A program made the translations under genes and the position numbers. From CAYYNP01 sp964472545 (GTDB lineage: Bacteria; Planctomycetota; Planctomycetia; Pirellulales; Thermoguttaceae), in the NCBI GenBank assembly GCA_964472545.1, contig CAYYNP010000007.1, positions 19,417 through 83,416 on the forward strand: a stretch of 64,000 nucleotides of DNA. Direction: 5' to 3'. A model generated the notes under the pieces. It had not been told where the DNA came from. It did no database searches and saw only the letters and a program-made list of their open reading frames with translations. This document shows positions 26,801 to 35,617 of this stretch, piece after piece. Position 1 is the stretch's first letter, and the number at the start of each line of letters is the position of its first letter.

Positions 26801-27850
26801 GAAGCGCGTCGAACAGAAGACGATTCTCCCATCGGGAAGAACGTCCGGGTCGCAGTCCTGGAACGTCCCCGTTGTGAGTTGCTCGGGTTTGCCGCCGGAC
26901 GTGGAGATGCTGTAGACGTGGAAGAACGGATCGTGCTCGGGCGCCATGCAGAAATAGAGCGTCCTTGCATCGTAAGAAACGCTCATCGCACACCCGATCC
27001 ACCCCTGGCCGGCATCGACGAGCACTTCCGGCTCGAGGTCCTCACTGGCCGGGTCGAGGACCATCAACCGGTTGCCCGCATTGGCGGGCCCCGGCGTGTC
27101 TTTCTCGATGTAGCAGCGGTGAGTGTGATTCTCGACTCGATCGTAGCTGCCTCCGCCTATCATCGGTGTCTGCCAGTCCAGGTGATTCCAGGGCCGAGTG
27201 CCCTCAAGAAAAACCACCTTGCCCGGCAGCGTGGCCGCCACGGCGGCCAGATTGGCGCGCTGCTCTTTCGCCGAGGCAATCTTCACTTCGAGTTCTTTTC
27301 CACTCAGGGGAAACCAGTCGAGTTGCTCTTCGGAGGGCTTTCTCGAATAGACCGCGATTTCGGCGGAGCCGGCGTTTAGGGCCCCGTGAGTGTTGAGGAA
27401 CTTCAGGCGGATCTTCCGCACCGTTCGCGGGTCGATGCTGATCCGCTGCGGCCAACGGACCATCTTCAGCGACCCCTTGACGGCCGGCTGCGGGTCGTCG
27501 TCGAGGTACAACTCGTAGTCCTTGAAGGATTCTGAGACCAGGCTCCCGGTGCGGCCCCAACACACAACCTCGGCCACTTTCACGGGCTGGCACCACGTGA
27601 GCACGAATTCCGCTTTGTTGCCCGACTTGGCCCCGTGACAGGCCCAAGCCTGCGATGCGTCGCTCCCGGACCCGACCGGTGTGACCTTCTTGTCAATCGC
27701 ATACTTGGCGGCCCAGGAATCGCTGTATTCGGAGCTGGCCCACGCCGTTGCCCTGGGGGCTACGTTTTCGGGTTCATCCGCCGCCGCATGGTGAGACGAG
27801 AGCCACGCAATCGTCAGCAGGATAGGGCAGGAGCGAAATGCGTTCTTCAT
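23846..27850 (-). CDS. Very large exported discoidin-PD40-haem-HEAT protein
   Basis: This 1,334-residue product has a signal peptide (about residues 1-24). A discoidin/F5-8C-like carbohydrate-binding region covers about 28-170 (NVAPRATAWASSEYSDSWAAKYAID, KDYELYLDDDPQP). A PD40/HzsA-like propeller follows (FQDCDPDVLPDGRIVFCSTR) and ends at one haem-c site, CGGCH. The last 450 residues are HEAT-like helical repeats (ASVRMNAAMALAACGDRQSV, LVIMAVQTLGHIGGTAARKA). It is the middle gene of the operon, 31 bases after the methyltransferase/PQQ gene and 13 bases before the other propeller gene. The discoidin domain suggests glycan binding at the outer surface or periplasm; catalytic function is unknown. 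Confidence 0.8.
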   Translation of the reverse strand: MKNAFRSCPILLTIAWLSSHHAAADEPENVAPRATAWASSEYSDSWAAKYAIDKKVTPVGSGSDASQAWACHGAKSGNKAEFVLTWCQPVKVAEVVCWGRTGSLVSESFKDYELYLDDDPQPAVKGSLKMVRWPQRISIDPRTVRKIRLKFLNTHGALNAGSAEIAVYSRKPSEEQLDWFPLSGKELEVKIASAKEQRANLAAVAATLPGKVVFLEGTRPWNHLDWQTPMIGGGSYDRVENHTHRCYIEKDTPGPANAGNRLMVLDPASEDLEPEVLVDAGQGWIGCAMSVSYDARTLYFCMAPEHDPFFHVYSISTSGGKPEQLTTGTFQDCDPDVLPDGRIVFCSTRFGSREEYHAHRVSTLFTMTDDGRNIRPLTFHVVNDREPKVTARGDIVFVRQDNFFMNAKIATQIFHVDCRGRGQFMLLGQDRGGSGYNRYTMHDIYPKAIGLLAPNQLKHKRTGHAFGNPTPLPDGRIAALCGVTDSPMAPDHPFKQHGIGIVVSSTGASSSDGSPVATSKPLHDVSALPDGRLLCSTLDRKSLGIVDLGSGAVTTFFMSRREDVQAPLCVAPRKKPVGREPRAQPRDTGRRTGRFYCQNVFNTKQIHADLDRIKALRVFEGRPLTARMLTATPYHGGVNHIGTEAAELGVVPLCPDGSFYVEVPADRALAFQAIDAEGRAVINEFTWIYVRPGETRSCGGCHSQRDRSPKGNRGLAFNAPVPRLTGEGRPFRYKANSVTYGIGAGVLGNQMDRIRETKSINFYPYPRPLADKHAPPLAPGRDTTTKTLIELLREGTAVERASAAQHLATLRNRAAAAALAEAVEDSQASVRMNAAMALAACGDRQSVGALLKGILDPDAQVALAANMAISHLTGHDEGLQGVANSDFQQSADRWKQWLADNDWARIEQQQIERLDSEAPQLVIMAVQTLGHIGGTAARKALRDYARRSLDMNDATCTRSLVDAMLSLGHLGDTDAAQLLDEILKAHIQLPKGERSAKLAEAATESLGWIGGTAAERALIQRSNDLLPIERYNLALGDQGGGWGDYLGCSSVHYRFLEAFDAMGAKLPEPVVWAFVVSLHLNYDQPLLQEADTYETMLARVVQRSGCLDTVIDTCFAMIDVGDGPLDEDFKRGLVAQVTSQRYAQMSGANVSFTVPQRVAYILSVLGIRPQDAPRFQAAFEEYRNRYLEIRKDVRGLETGACAWICYHSLETLGRLEDVDRYDLFSSALGDPPEAVDGFDSACNPLTFLATTPHYRAAAAFALGQIGDHDAVSDLLETVSDFDNALEVRHAAAKALVRLCNRSDLGVLRKVADEYPEVHTRRVLLDACLAAASRQ

Positions 27851-27881
27851 GTGTGTCTTGTCTTGCAGTTACCTGGGGTCG

Positions 27882-30800
27882 TCATCGGCCCTCGAAGCAG
27901 ATCAGCTTGCCGTCTCGAGCCGAGATGTACAGCCGCCCGCCGGCGGCCGCCATGCCGTCGAAGACCGGCGGGTCTTCGAGCGGGTACTTGCCCAACCGGT
28001 GGCCGTCGGTCGTCGACACGGCCCATAACTCGGCACCCGCGCGGCCCTCCAGTGCGGCCAACGTGTCTTGCGGGTCGATCACGTCGGGCGGCCCGGCGAA
28101 GAACAACGTTTCGCCGGCCAGCACCATCGCCCGGGCACGGACCGGAACTTGAACGCTCCACTTCGGCGGCGTGCTGCGCGACATCGTGCCGCGTTCGCGG
28201 CGGGCGTTTGCCTCGTCTAACGCGGGCTCGTTGTCGATCTCGTCGGCAAACAGTTCGTAGCCCTCGTCGCCGGGGTTGAAGTACGGGCTGCGGCCGAACT
28301 TGCGATTGAAGACGTGCAGCCCGTAGACGGTCTCGTCGTCGAACGCGAGGATCTGCCCGGCCTTCGGCGCGTTGACCGCCACGTACAACCCCGGCCAGCG
28401 CTCGGCCAGCATCCAATACGTCCGGTCGAATCCCGAGTCATTGAGGAACCCACCCGTGGCCAACAGGTGTCGGTCCATCTTTCTCGCGCCGTGCTTGGCG
28501 ATAGTGGGCGTGGGGAGTGGCCTCAGGCTAAGGTCGAAGGCGTTCTGCATGAGAAAGACCGACCTTCCGTCGCATACCAACAGGTCGTTCTTGGCCCCGT
28601 CCATCTCGTGGGCACGATTGTTCGGCTGCGTCGGGTCCGGATGCGGCCCGTCGAGATGCCGGCGGTGTCGTATCGCGCCGGTGGCCACGTCCAGACCGTA
28701 GAGATAGATCCCGCCGTCGAGAAACGACGAGCGGCCGGCAGCGAAGTAGACGACGTCGCCTTCGACCAATACGCTGCCATGCACCGGGTGGGTCGATTCC
28801 AAACGGCCGTACGAGACAATCAACTTCTGCGAGGGGGCCGCGTGGAAGCGCCAAACGAGTTCTCCGTCGGACGCCCGCAAACAAATGACCGAGCCGTCAG
28901 TGCAACCGAACAACACGCGTCCTTGGTGGATCGTCGGCGGCGAGTCGACCGGACCGCCGGCGGTGTAAGTCCAAAGCGGCTTGCCGTCGGCGGCGGAGAG
29001 ACAATGTACGCTGTGCGTATCGACTTCCGCCACGTACAACCGCCCGCCGGCGATCGCCGGCGGTGTGAGCTTGCCGCGCAACTGCGTCTGCCAGGATCGC
29101 GCGAGGTCGGTCGACACGGCCGATGCAGCACGGCCGCTGCGGGCATTGTCGCGGCGATACGTGGGCCAATCGGCCGAGTTCGCTTCGCTCGCCTCAGACG
29201 CGCTCCCGTATGCCGGTCCCTTGAGTAGAAACGGCCCGCGAGGCTCACCGGGCAAACCGCCGTCGCCGCCGGCCAGCGCGTTGAATCCGGTCAGCTTCAC
29301 GCCCGGGTAGCAGAAACACGGATGCGGCGGCGCGTAGAGCAGTCCGTTGGCGGGCATGACGCCGTAGCGGCACGTGCCGCGAAACCAGTCGTGGCGCGAG
29401 TGTCCGTTGCCGGAGAGATCGAGGAACTCGACGCCGCGCTTCGACGACAACAAATAACCACACGTCGCCTTCGCGCGATGGCACCGCACGTGATGCCCGG
29501 CGGTGAACAGGGCCTCGGCTTCGATACGACGGCTTTCTTCTCCGGTTTGCAGATCGAGTCCCACGGTAGTCAGCGTGCCGATCCACGCCAGGCCGTCGAC
29601 GGCAAACACGTCGGGCATGCCGCGGAAGCTGTTGCCAACCGGCTTGCTCCAGAGCGGTTTGCCGTCGGCCGCCGCGAAGGCGTGCACCGCCCGCGACGCC
29701 GTGCAGAGTACGACACCGCCGTGCATCACAAGCGTGCCCGCAATCGCCGAACGCTGTGACGGCCCGGGCAATGGTGCCTTCCAAAGTTCCCTTCCGCTGG
29801 GCAGATCCAACGCGACGAGTTCCCCCGCGGCCACGAAGCAGACGCGGCGTTCGTCGACGGCCAGCGTCAAATCGGCAACGCGGCCCGCCTGGCGTTTCCA
29901 GACGATGCGCCCGGTATCGACGTCGATCACGGCGATCGAATCGCCGTGCTGTTTGTCGCGTCTACGCAAGATTAACAGGCCGTCGCTGAAGAGCATCTCC
30001 TCAGCGTGCCCGGCCTCGGTAAACTCACGCAGCGTCTTTCCCGTCGTAGCGTCGAGTTCCGACACACACGCCCGGAAGCCGAGCGTCACATAGACTTTGT
30101 TGCCCACGGCCACCAACCGCCGCGGCAGCGTCAGCGGCGCCGACCAGAGTTGGTCGCCGACGCCGAACTGCCAGCGGCTGTCGTCCCACGCCGAACTCCC
30201 CCAGCCGGGCATCGCCCGCTTCCAGAGTACGATGCCGTTGAAGGCGTCGCGGGCGATCAGCGAACAATCGTCGGGAAGACGGCGGGCCGGAAGCGGCGTT
30301 TCATGGATACCGATCGGGCCTTCGTCGAGCGTGTGAAAGAGCCGCCCGCCACAGGAGACCAGGGCCGTAACGCTCATATCCGTCTCGTGGCTGCGGCTAT
30401 AGCGCGGTCCGGCGTCCCACTGCAGGCGTCGCGGCGGGGTCACGCGGCGGTCGGCCGACACGGCGTTGCCGCCGGCGCCGTAGAGGAAATGCGTCCAGTC
30501 GTCGATCTCCTGCGGCCACGGCTTATCGGCCCGCTGCCATCGGCCGTCTGCTCGAACGTACGCCACGCCGCCGGGACGCAACACGCGCATCATCTCGGCG
30601 CCGGACACCTTCCCGCGATCGGTTGCGACAAGAAGATTGACGAGGTTGTCGGCGTACGGCAAGTGCTCGCCGTCGAACTGCCCGATCGAAGTCTTGCTGT
30701 AAAGCCCAAGCGATCGGATGCGGGCGCGCGCACGTTCGACGTTTTCGGCATTGGCATCGATTCCGTGGACCAGGGCATCGCCGCCGGAGGACAACGCGGC

Positions 30801-31007
30801 GCTGAACTCGCCGTCGCCGCATCCGAGGTGCACGATCAGACCGCCTTGGAACTGCGAAGCGGTCAGGATCCCCAGGGCGGCGTCAGCGTCGGCAGGCGGC
30901 GCGCTCGGTTCCGCACCGGCAGCCACGTCGACGACGAGCCCGACGACGGAAAACGAAGAAAGCACAACGGCACGCAAGAAGGCGCCAAACGGCGTTGCAG
31001 CAAACAT
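27882..31007 (-). CDS. Exported methyltransferase-fold / PQQ-propeller fusion protein
   Basis: The 1,041-residue protein has a signal peptide (VVLSSFSVVGLVVDVAAGAE). Next comes a SAM-methyltransferase-like domain with motif I IVHLGCGDGEFSAAL and a post-motif acidic GIDANAENVERA (about residues 55-165). Two sets of PQQ-type propeller repeats follow (DATTGKTLREF, DVDTGRIVWKRQAG, SAADGKPLWTYTAGG, RASDGELVWRFH, TTDGHRLGKYPL). PQQ domains occur in quinoprotein dehydrogenases and also in ligand-free scaffolds; no haem motif is seen here. A methyltransferase outside the cytoplasm would lack SAM, so that domain may be structural or repurposed. It is the first gene of a three-gene operon and has a candidate promoter at 31094-31121. 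Confidence 0.8.
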   Translation of the reverse strand: MFAATPFGAFLRAVVLSSFSVVGLVVDVAAGAEPSAPPADADAALGILTASQFQGGLIVHLGCGDGEFSAALSSGGDALVHGIDANAENVERARARIRSLGLYSKTSIGQFDGEHLPYADNLVNLLVATDRGKVSGAEMMRVLRPGGVAYVRADGRWQRADKPWPQEIDDWTHFLYGAGGNAVSADRRVTPPRRLQWDAGPRYSRSHETDMSVTALVSCGGRLFHTLDEGPIGIHETPLPARRLPDDCSLIARDAFNGIVLWKRAMPGWGSSAWDDSRWQFGVGDQLWSAPLTLPRRLVAVGNKVYVTLGFRACVSELDATTGKTLREFTEAGHAEEMLFSDGLLILRRRDKQHGDSIAVIDVDTGRIVWKRQAGRVADLTLAVDERRVCFVAAGELVALDLPSGRELWKAPLPGPSQRSAIAGTLVMHGGVVLCTASRAVHAFAAADGKPLWSKPVGNSFRGMPDVFAVDGLAWIGTLTTVGLDLQTGEESRRIEAEALFTAGHHVRCHRAKATCGYLLSSKRGVEFLDLSGNGHSRHDWFRGTCRYGVMPANGLLYAPPHPCFCYPGVKLTGFNALAGGDGGLPGEPRGPFLLKGPAYGSASEASEANSADWPTYRRDNARSGRAASAVSTDLARSWQTQLRGKLTPPAIAGGRLYVAEVDTHSVHCLSAADGKPLWTYTAGGPVDSPPTIHQGRVLFGCTDGSVICLRASDGELVWRFHAAPSQKLIVSYGRLESTHPVHGSVLVEGDVVYFAAGRSSFLDGGIYLYGLDVATGAIRHRRHLDGPHPDPTQPNNRAHEMDGAKNDLLVCDGRSVFLMQNAFDLSLRPLPTPTIAKHGARKMDRHLLATGGFLNDSGFDRTYWMLAERWPGLYVAVNAPKAGQILAFDDETVYGLHVFNRKFGRSPYFNPGDEGYELFADEIDNEPALDEANARRERGTMSRSTPPKWSVQVPVRARAMVLAGETLFFAGPPDVIDPQDTLAALEGRAGAELWAVSTTDGHRLGKYPLEDPPVFDGMAAAGGRLYISARDGKLICFEGR

Positions 31008-31093
31008 CGCAAGACTCCCGGGCTGCGGCGACGGCCCTCTGGCCGCGACACTCGACGGGACCCGGGACCGGCGTGGTTGGTGACCACGTTTCT

Positions 31094-31121
31094 ATTATGG
31101 CGAGTCTCGGAGGTTTCGCAA
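31094..31121 (-). promoter_or_regulatory. Candidate promoter of the methyltransferase/PQQ operon
   Basis: On the minus strand TTGCGA is followed after 16 bases by CATAAT, which differs from the -10 consensus at one position. It lies about 87 bases upstream of the first gene of the operon. The -35 box is weak. Confidence 0.4.
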
Positions 31122-31232
31122 CTGCGCGGCACCAACTCCGTTTGCACGTGCAAAAAGACGAGGCCGGCTGCGCGCCGCGACGGCTGCCGAGCCCGCGAAA
31201 TGTCGTCGCGGGCTCGGCCCCGTTCACGCAAA

Positions 31233-33608
31233 CTACGCGGTGACCATCTCCGTTTCATCGGCAAGGGCCTCGACCGCGGCTGCGCCGCCGGATCCTCGTC
31301 CGTCGTCGGTTCGGAATTGGCCGACCAGATCGCGAAGCGCGGTGGCCTGGGCTCCGAGTTCTTCGCTGCTGGAGGCCATCTCCTCGCTGCCGGCGGCGGC
31401 CTGTTCGGTCACTTCGGCGATCCCTTGCATCGCCTCGGAGACCTGCTGGGCGTTGCTGGCCTGTTCGATGGTGGCCGTGGCAATCTCGGTGATCTTGGCC
31501 ACGGTGGCCGCGACGCCGGCGGCGATTTCCTGCAGCGCGTTGCCGGTATCGTCGCTCAGTTGGGCGCCCTCCTGGACCCGCTGGCTCGATTCCTTAATCA
31601 GCGAAGTGATCTCCCCGGCCGCCTGGTTCGAGCGCTCGGCCAGTTTGCGAACTTCGTCGGCCACTACGGCGAATCCCATGCCGTGTTCGCCGGCCCGGGC
31701 CGCCTCAATGGCGGCATTCAGCGCCAAGAGGTTTGTTTGGCTGGCGATTTCGGAAATCACCTGGATGATCTCGGCGATCTGGTCCGAGCTGTTGCGGATG
31801 AGCTCCATCGCTTCGGTCGATTTCTGCACCGCTTGCCCACCCTGTTCGGCCAGTTGGTTGGTCTTCTTGGCCACGGCGTCGGCCTCGTGGGCGTTGCTCT
31901 TGACGCCGTCGATCGAAGCGGTTAGTTCCTCCACCGAAGCGCTCACCTCTTCGACGCTCGAGCTCTGCGTTTGGGAACCGCTGGCCAGCGACTGGGAACT
32001 CTCGGCGATGACGCGAGAGCCTTCGCTGAACTGCGAGGCGCTTTCTGTGACTTGACCGATCATTCCGCTGAGGTTTTTGATCGTCGCGTTCACGGCCTCG
32101 GCGATCTCGGCGAAGCTGCGGCCCACCTCGTTCGTTTGTTCGTCGGTGGCGGCCACCTCGTAGCATTGCGTCAAGTCACCCTGAGCAACTTTCTGCATGA
32201 CGCCCGAGACCTTCTCCACCTCGCCGCGCTGATATTCGGCGATCTTGTCCGCAACTTCCTTCGCCGTGCCGAGGGCCCCGATGGTGGCGTTGGTGGCATC
32301 CGCGATTCCCTGGAAGCTTTGACCGACCTGTTCGGTCTCTTCGTCGGCTTCCGCCACGTCGTAACGGACCGACAAATCCCCTTCGGCAACCTTCTCCAGC
32401 GTCGTCGACAGTTTGGTGACCTCTGTGTCCTGGAACTGCGAGACCTTTGCGGCGAGGTCTCGCGCCCGCGTAATGTCGGTCATATCGACCACGAACTCCT
32501 GGGCTCCGATGATCTGCCCGTTGGCATCCTTGATCGGAGCGCCCGTATACTGGATGGGAAGATTCAGCCCACCCGGATCGACCACCGTCTCGCCCGTGAA
32601 GACCCCGTCCTTCTCCATCGCCTGGGCGCAACGACATTCGGGCGTTTGGCAGTGCGGGTTGGTGAACAACTCGTAGCACTTCTTGCCGATACACTGCTCG
32701 GGCGTGGAGCCGACGGCCTGAGCACCGGCCGGGTTCAGGAACGTCACGGTGAAATCCCTGTCGACGGTCAATACCGGCGAGGTCAGGTTGTTGAGATATC
32801 CGACCAGTTTCTGCGCCTCGTCGTTGGCCGTGGCGACTGCACCGATGGCCACGTTCAACGAAGCGGCCATCTGGCCCAGTTCGTCTTTGCTCTTCACGTC
32901 GGCCTTCCGGCTGTAGTCGCCGCCGGCCACCGCATCCAGCACGCCCGCCACGCTCTTCACATTCAGCACCAGTCGTCGAGAAAGTCGCCAGGCAATCAAG
33001 ATCGAAGCCGCCAGGCCACACACCGCGACGATCAGCCCCACGTTCAATGAGGCATTGACACCGGCCACGATGCCTTGCATGGCCGAGTCCAACTCATCGG
33101 TTTGCTGCTTTACGAAGGCATCGACGTCGGTGGTGATGCGTTCGGCGAACGGGTCAAACTGTTCCATCAGCGGATTGCCCTCCGCCGGGCCGCCTCGCAC
33201 GTAGGCGGTGGCCATCTTCTTTCCCATCTCGTGGAAATTGTCGAACGACGTCTCCAACTCGTCGAGTTCTTCCAGAGCGTCTTGGTCGTTTTCTCGCGTG
33301 TACATTTCCCGGAACTGGCTCAGATTCTCCTTGAACCTCCGGGCGCTCTCTTCGGCTTCGTCAAAACCATCGTCGAGGCCGTCTTCCGCACGAGTAGCAG
33401 AGATGTCGGTGAGCCATTGCTGCACCTGGACGGCGTGAAACTGCATCTCCTTGGCCTTCAGGGCGAACACGGACGACTCTTGACGCGCAAGGTTGGCCAG
33501 TGCTTCAGACCGCTTGGAGAAATACGCGTTCACCGTTGCGACGACGATCAAACATGCGCACCCGATGGCGAACCCGAAGCCCAACTTCTTACCTACGGTG
33601 ATTCTCAT
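31233..33608 (-). CDS. Methyl-accepting chemotaxis protein with PAS domain
   Basis: The ATG at 33608, with GGAGG 10 bases upstream, gives 791 residues. A first membrane helix ([21 protein letters not shown]) is followed by a four-helix-type sensor region and a second helix near residue 185 ([19 protein letters not shown]). Then come HAMP, a PAS domain with a cysteine-rich segment ([13 protein letters not shown]), repeated HAMP-like helices and the signalling domain. The hairpin tip [20 protein letters not shown] is fully conserved, so it should couple to CheW/CheA at the membrane. No C-terminal CheR-binding pentapeptide is seen. No cheA or cheW lies in the window; the FixJ regulators upstream are the nearest signalling partners. 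Confidence 0.93.
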   Translation of the reverse strand: MRITVGKKLGFGFAIGCACLIVVATVNAYFSKRSEALANLARQESSVFALKAKEMQFHAVQVQQWLTDISATRAEDGLDDGFDEAEESARRFKENLSQFREMYTRENDQDALEELDELETSFDNFHEMGKKMATAYVRGGPAEGNPLMEQFDPFAERITTDVDAFVKQQTDELDSAMQGIVAGVNASLNVGLIVAVCGLAASILIAWRLSRRLVLNVKSVAGVLDAVAGGDYSRKADVKSKDELGQMAASLNVAIGAVATANDEAQKLVGYLNNLTSPVLTVDRDFTVTFLNPAGAQAVGSTPEQCIGKKCYELFTNPHCQTPECRCAQAMEKDGVFTGETVVDPGGLNLPIQYTGAPIKDANGQIIGAQEFVVDMTDITRARDLAAKVSQFQDTEVTKLSTTLEKVAEGDLSVRYDVAEADEETEQVGQSFQGIADATNATIGALGTAKEVADKIAEYQRGEVEKVSGVMQKVAQGDLTQCYEVAATDEQTNEVGRSFAEIAEAVNATIKNLSGMIGQVTESASQFSEGSRVIAESSQSLASGSQTQSSSVEEVSASVEELTASIDGVKSNAHEADAVAKKTNQLAEQGGQAVQKSTEAMELIRNSSDQIAEIIQVISEIASQTNLLALNAAIEAARAGEHGMGFAVVADEVRKLAERSNQAAGEITSLIKESSQRVQEGAQLSDDTGNALQEIAAGVAATVAKITEIATATIEQASNAQQVSEAMQGIAEVTEQAAAGSEEMASSSEELGAQATALRDLVGQFRTDDGRGSGGAAAVEALADETEMVTA

Positions 33609-34017
33609 CGACGACTCTCCTCCACCTGGTATACGGAAACGGAAACATCGATCGGCGCTCGGCGCCACACGGAAGCTTGCGAAGCTACCCAACGGCCGAA
33701 CGAGGGCGGCCACGCGCAGAAACGTAAGTTACGATGATGCACCGCAGGTGGCGTCTTTACGTCACCGAAGGGGTACATAAGCCCCGTTTGCCTAGTAGCA
33801 CGAACGGTACGTGCTGTTGTGACGTCTCTGCGCCGAAAGCCCCCCTTGTAGCATTGAGCCGTACCCGCCAACCGGTGCTGTGGAGGGCCACATGCGATAG
33901 CGGCTACTACTACGGCAGGCAGTAAGTTGAGGAGAAGAGCCGAGGCAATTCGCGACGGTTCGTTGTCGAAGGGCTCGAGGCCAAGCGTTGCGGACCCGCC
34001 CTCCTTTGGACGAAACG
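33609..34017. other. Intergenic region between the MCP and first FixJ-like gene
   Basis: About 410 bases with no credible gene. It contains the palindrome AGCACG-N7-CGTGCT at 33797-33815 and GTGACGT/ACGTCAC-like elements on both sides (near 33762 and 33819). Both flanking genes read leftward, so this is the upstream regulatory region of the chemoreceptor gene. The first FixJ-like gene ends at its right edge. Confidence 0.55.
33797..33815. promoter_or_regulatory. Palindrome upstream of the chemoreceptor gene
   Basis: AGCACG and CGTGCT are exact complements separated by 7 bases, about 190 bases upstream of the MCP start. It may be an operator for the adjacent LuxR-type regulators or simply an RNA hairpin; no further support is available. 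Confidence 0.35.
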
Positions 34018-34662
34018 TCAGGACGGGGGAGGGGCCGCTTCTTCGTCGTCGAACACATCGAGTATTCCGACGCGTTGCACCAGCTCCACCGCCGACTCCA
34101 CGCCCATCTTCTCGAACACGCTGGCACGTATCCGGTCGACGGTCCGCTGGCTGATCTGGAAATCCTGGGCAATCAAGCGGTTGGGCCTGCCGGCGAGTAC
34201 CGCTCTTATCAAATGACGTTCCCGAAAGGACAACGTCTCGACGCGCCGCAGGATATCCGCGCGCCGGGCGAGTTCCTCTCGCGCGTTGCGATTCATCTCG
34301 AAGGCCGCACGGATCGCGTCGGCGAGTTGATCTTCCCCGTAGGGCTTTTCCAGCACGGTCAGCGCACCGTTGCGCATCGCTCGGACGGTCGTAGGCACGT
34401 CGGCATAGGCACTGATCAGGATCACCGTCAGGGCGCTCTCGGCGGCGACCAGTTTCTCCTGCAAATCGAGTCCGCTCATGCCCTCCAGACGCAGATCGGT
34501 TAGCACGCAGCCCGGGCGAGAGAAGTCGCATTGTTCGAGGAAATCTTCCGCCGAGGCAAACGTCTCGCAGGCGATATCGATCGACGCTGCCAGCGCGGCA
34601 ACACCCTTGCGGGCACTAAGTTCGTCGTCGACGACAAACAGGGTCGGTTCCGTTTCGGACAT
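34018..34662 (-). CDS. FixJ-like response regulator (REC + LuxR HTH)
   Basis: The ATG at 34662 starts a 214-residue protein; the longer open frame upstream is non-coding in character. The receiver domain (residues 6-120) has the acidic pair in VVDDE, phospho-acceptor Asp56 (VLTDLRL), Ser83 in ISAYAD and Lys106 in LEKPYG. The C-terminal LuxR-type helix-turn-helix reads LSFRERHLIRAVLAGRPNRL followed by ISQRTVDRIRASVFEKM. Phosphorylation would switch on DNA binding. It is the third gene after the multi-PAS kinase and a second FixJ paralogue, from which it is separated by about 340 bases holding a 16-base inverted repeat. Its target genes are unknown; the chemoreceptor downstream is a candidate. 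Confidence 0.9.
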   Translation of the reverse strand: MSETEPTLFVVDDELSARKGVAALAASIDIACETFASAEDFLEQCDFSRPGCVLTDLRLEGMSGLDLQEKLVAAESALTVILISAYADVPTTVRAMRNGALTVLEKPYGEDQLADAIRAAFEMNRNAREELARRADILRRVETLSFRERHLIRAVLAGRPNRLIAQDFQISQRTVDRIRASVFEKMGVESAVELVQRVGILDVFDDEEAAPPPS

Positions 34663-35002
34663 AGGTTGGCAGCCGGTGAGTTCCTTGGTCGCGATCGCAG
34701 ACCGCACGTGTGGAGGGTAGATGGGCACGACCGACGATGGCCCACCACCGTGGCATCGGTCATCGACGGAGCCGGCACCCATCTTCGCGCTCCCGCATTT
34801 GCAGTTCGAGCCATAGGTAAAGCGTGGCTCTTGTCGAGCAAGAAACGTCCGTGTTTCCGCGGACCTGTGATGCATCCTACATCGACGCGCCGGGGCGGCT
34901 CGACAAAAGCCACACCTTTGAATCGTCGCATACCTGGGGCCCGCCGCAATAGACCAATAGCCGAAAAGCGCTGCGGGAAGCCGCATTTGCCCCAGCGACC
35001 CA
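34663..35002. other. Intergenic region between the two FixJ-like genes
   Basis: Three hundred and forty bases without a convincing gene. The open frames that run through it are extensions of neighbouring frames without conserved sequence. Its main structure is the long-spaced inverted repeat at 34824-34913, about 160 bases upstream of the downstream regulator's start. Confidence 0.55.
34824..34913. promoter_or_regulatory. Spaced 16-base inverted repeat upstream of a FixJ-like gene
   Basis: GTGGCTCTTGTCGAGC (34824-34839) is matched by GCTCGACAAAAGCCAC (34898-34913), complementary at 15 of 16 positions and separated by 58 bases. The position upstream of a response-regulator gene suggests paired operator half-sites bound with looping, or a long RNA stem. 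Confidence 0.5.
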
Positions 35003-35617
35003 TTAGCCGCCGATGCCGGCCGCGATCACCATCCGCACGAGCTGGGCCACGGACTCCGCTTCCATCTTGGCGAACACCTCGCGGCGGCGGTTCTCGACGG
35101 TCCGCAGGCTGACGTCTTGCGCGGCGGCGATCACCTTGTTCGGCATGCCTTGAGTCATCATCTCCATCACCCGGCGCTCCGCGGGCGTGAGCGATGCGGC
35201 GCGGCGGAGAATCTCTTGGCGCTGCGCCTGCTCGGCACGGCCGGCGGCGTCGCGGGCGAGCCCTTTGCGGATGGCGTCCCAAAGATCTTCGTCGTCATAC
35301 GGCTTTTCCAAGAGCGTGATCGCTCCGGCGCGGATCGCACGGACCGTCAGCGGCGTGCGGGCGTAGGCCGTCAGCACGATCACCGGCACCGAGACGTCGC
35401 GCCGGAGAAGTTCGTCTTGCAGTTCCAGCCCGCTCATGCCGAACATGCGGACGTCGGTGACCAGACATCCGGGGCGCCCCCTGCGATAGCCGCCGAGGAA
35501 TTCTTCGGCCGAGGCGAACGGTTCGGCCTCGATACCCATCGAGCGGACCAGCGCGCAGACGGACTTCCGCGCCTGGGGGTCGTCGTCGACGACGAAGACG
35601 GTAGGTTCATGCGTCAT
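35003..35617 (-). CDS. FixJ-like response regulator paired with the multi-PAS kinase
   Basis: The ATG at 35617 overlaps the 3' end of the histidine kinase by 11 bases, so kinase and regulator are translationally coupled and very likely cognate. The 204-residue protein has a receiver domain with VVDDD, phospho-acceptor Asp55 (LVTDVRM), the switch Thr in LTAYAR and the Lys in LEKPYD. A LuxR-type helix-turn-helix follows (LTPAERRVMEMMTQGMPNKV and VSLRTVENRRREVFAKM). It is closely similar to the regulator at 34018-34662, indicating a local duplication. Output genes cannot be identified from the sequence. Confidence 0.92.
   Translation of the reverse strand: MTHEPTVFVVDDDPQARKSVCALVRSMGIEAEPFASAEEFLGGYRRGRPGCLVTDVRMFGMSGLELQDELLRRDVSVPVIVLTAYARTPLTVRAIRAGAITLLEKPYDDEDLWDAIRKGLARDAAGRAEQAQRQEILRRAASLTPAERRVMEMMTQGMPNKVIAAAQDVSLRTVENRRREVFAKMEAESVAQLVRMVIAAGIGG

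Noticed and set aside
25745..27379. 544-codon plus-strand frame opposite the discoidin/HEAT gene
   Set aside because: Antisense shadow with no domain and no start signal.
21232..27850. Evidence for anammox metabolism from HzsA-like proteins
   Set aside because: The similarity is to the propeller/haem fold only; hydrazine synthase beta/gamma genes and other anammox genes are absent, and such proteins occur widely in other planctomycetes.
30006..31925. 639-codon plus-strand frame crossing from the PQQ gene into the MCP gene
   Set aside because: It spans two real minus-strand genes and their spacer, which no plus-strand gene would do by design; no domains.
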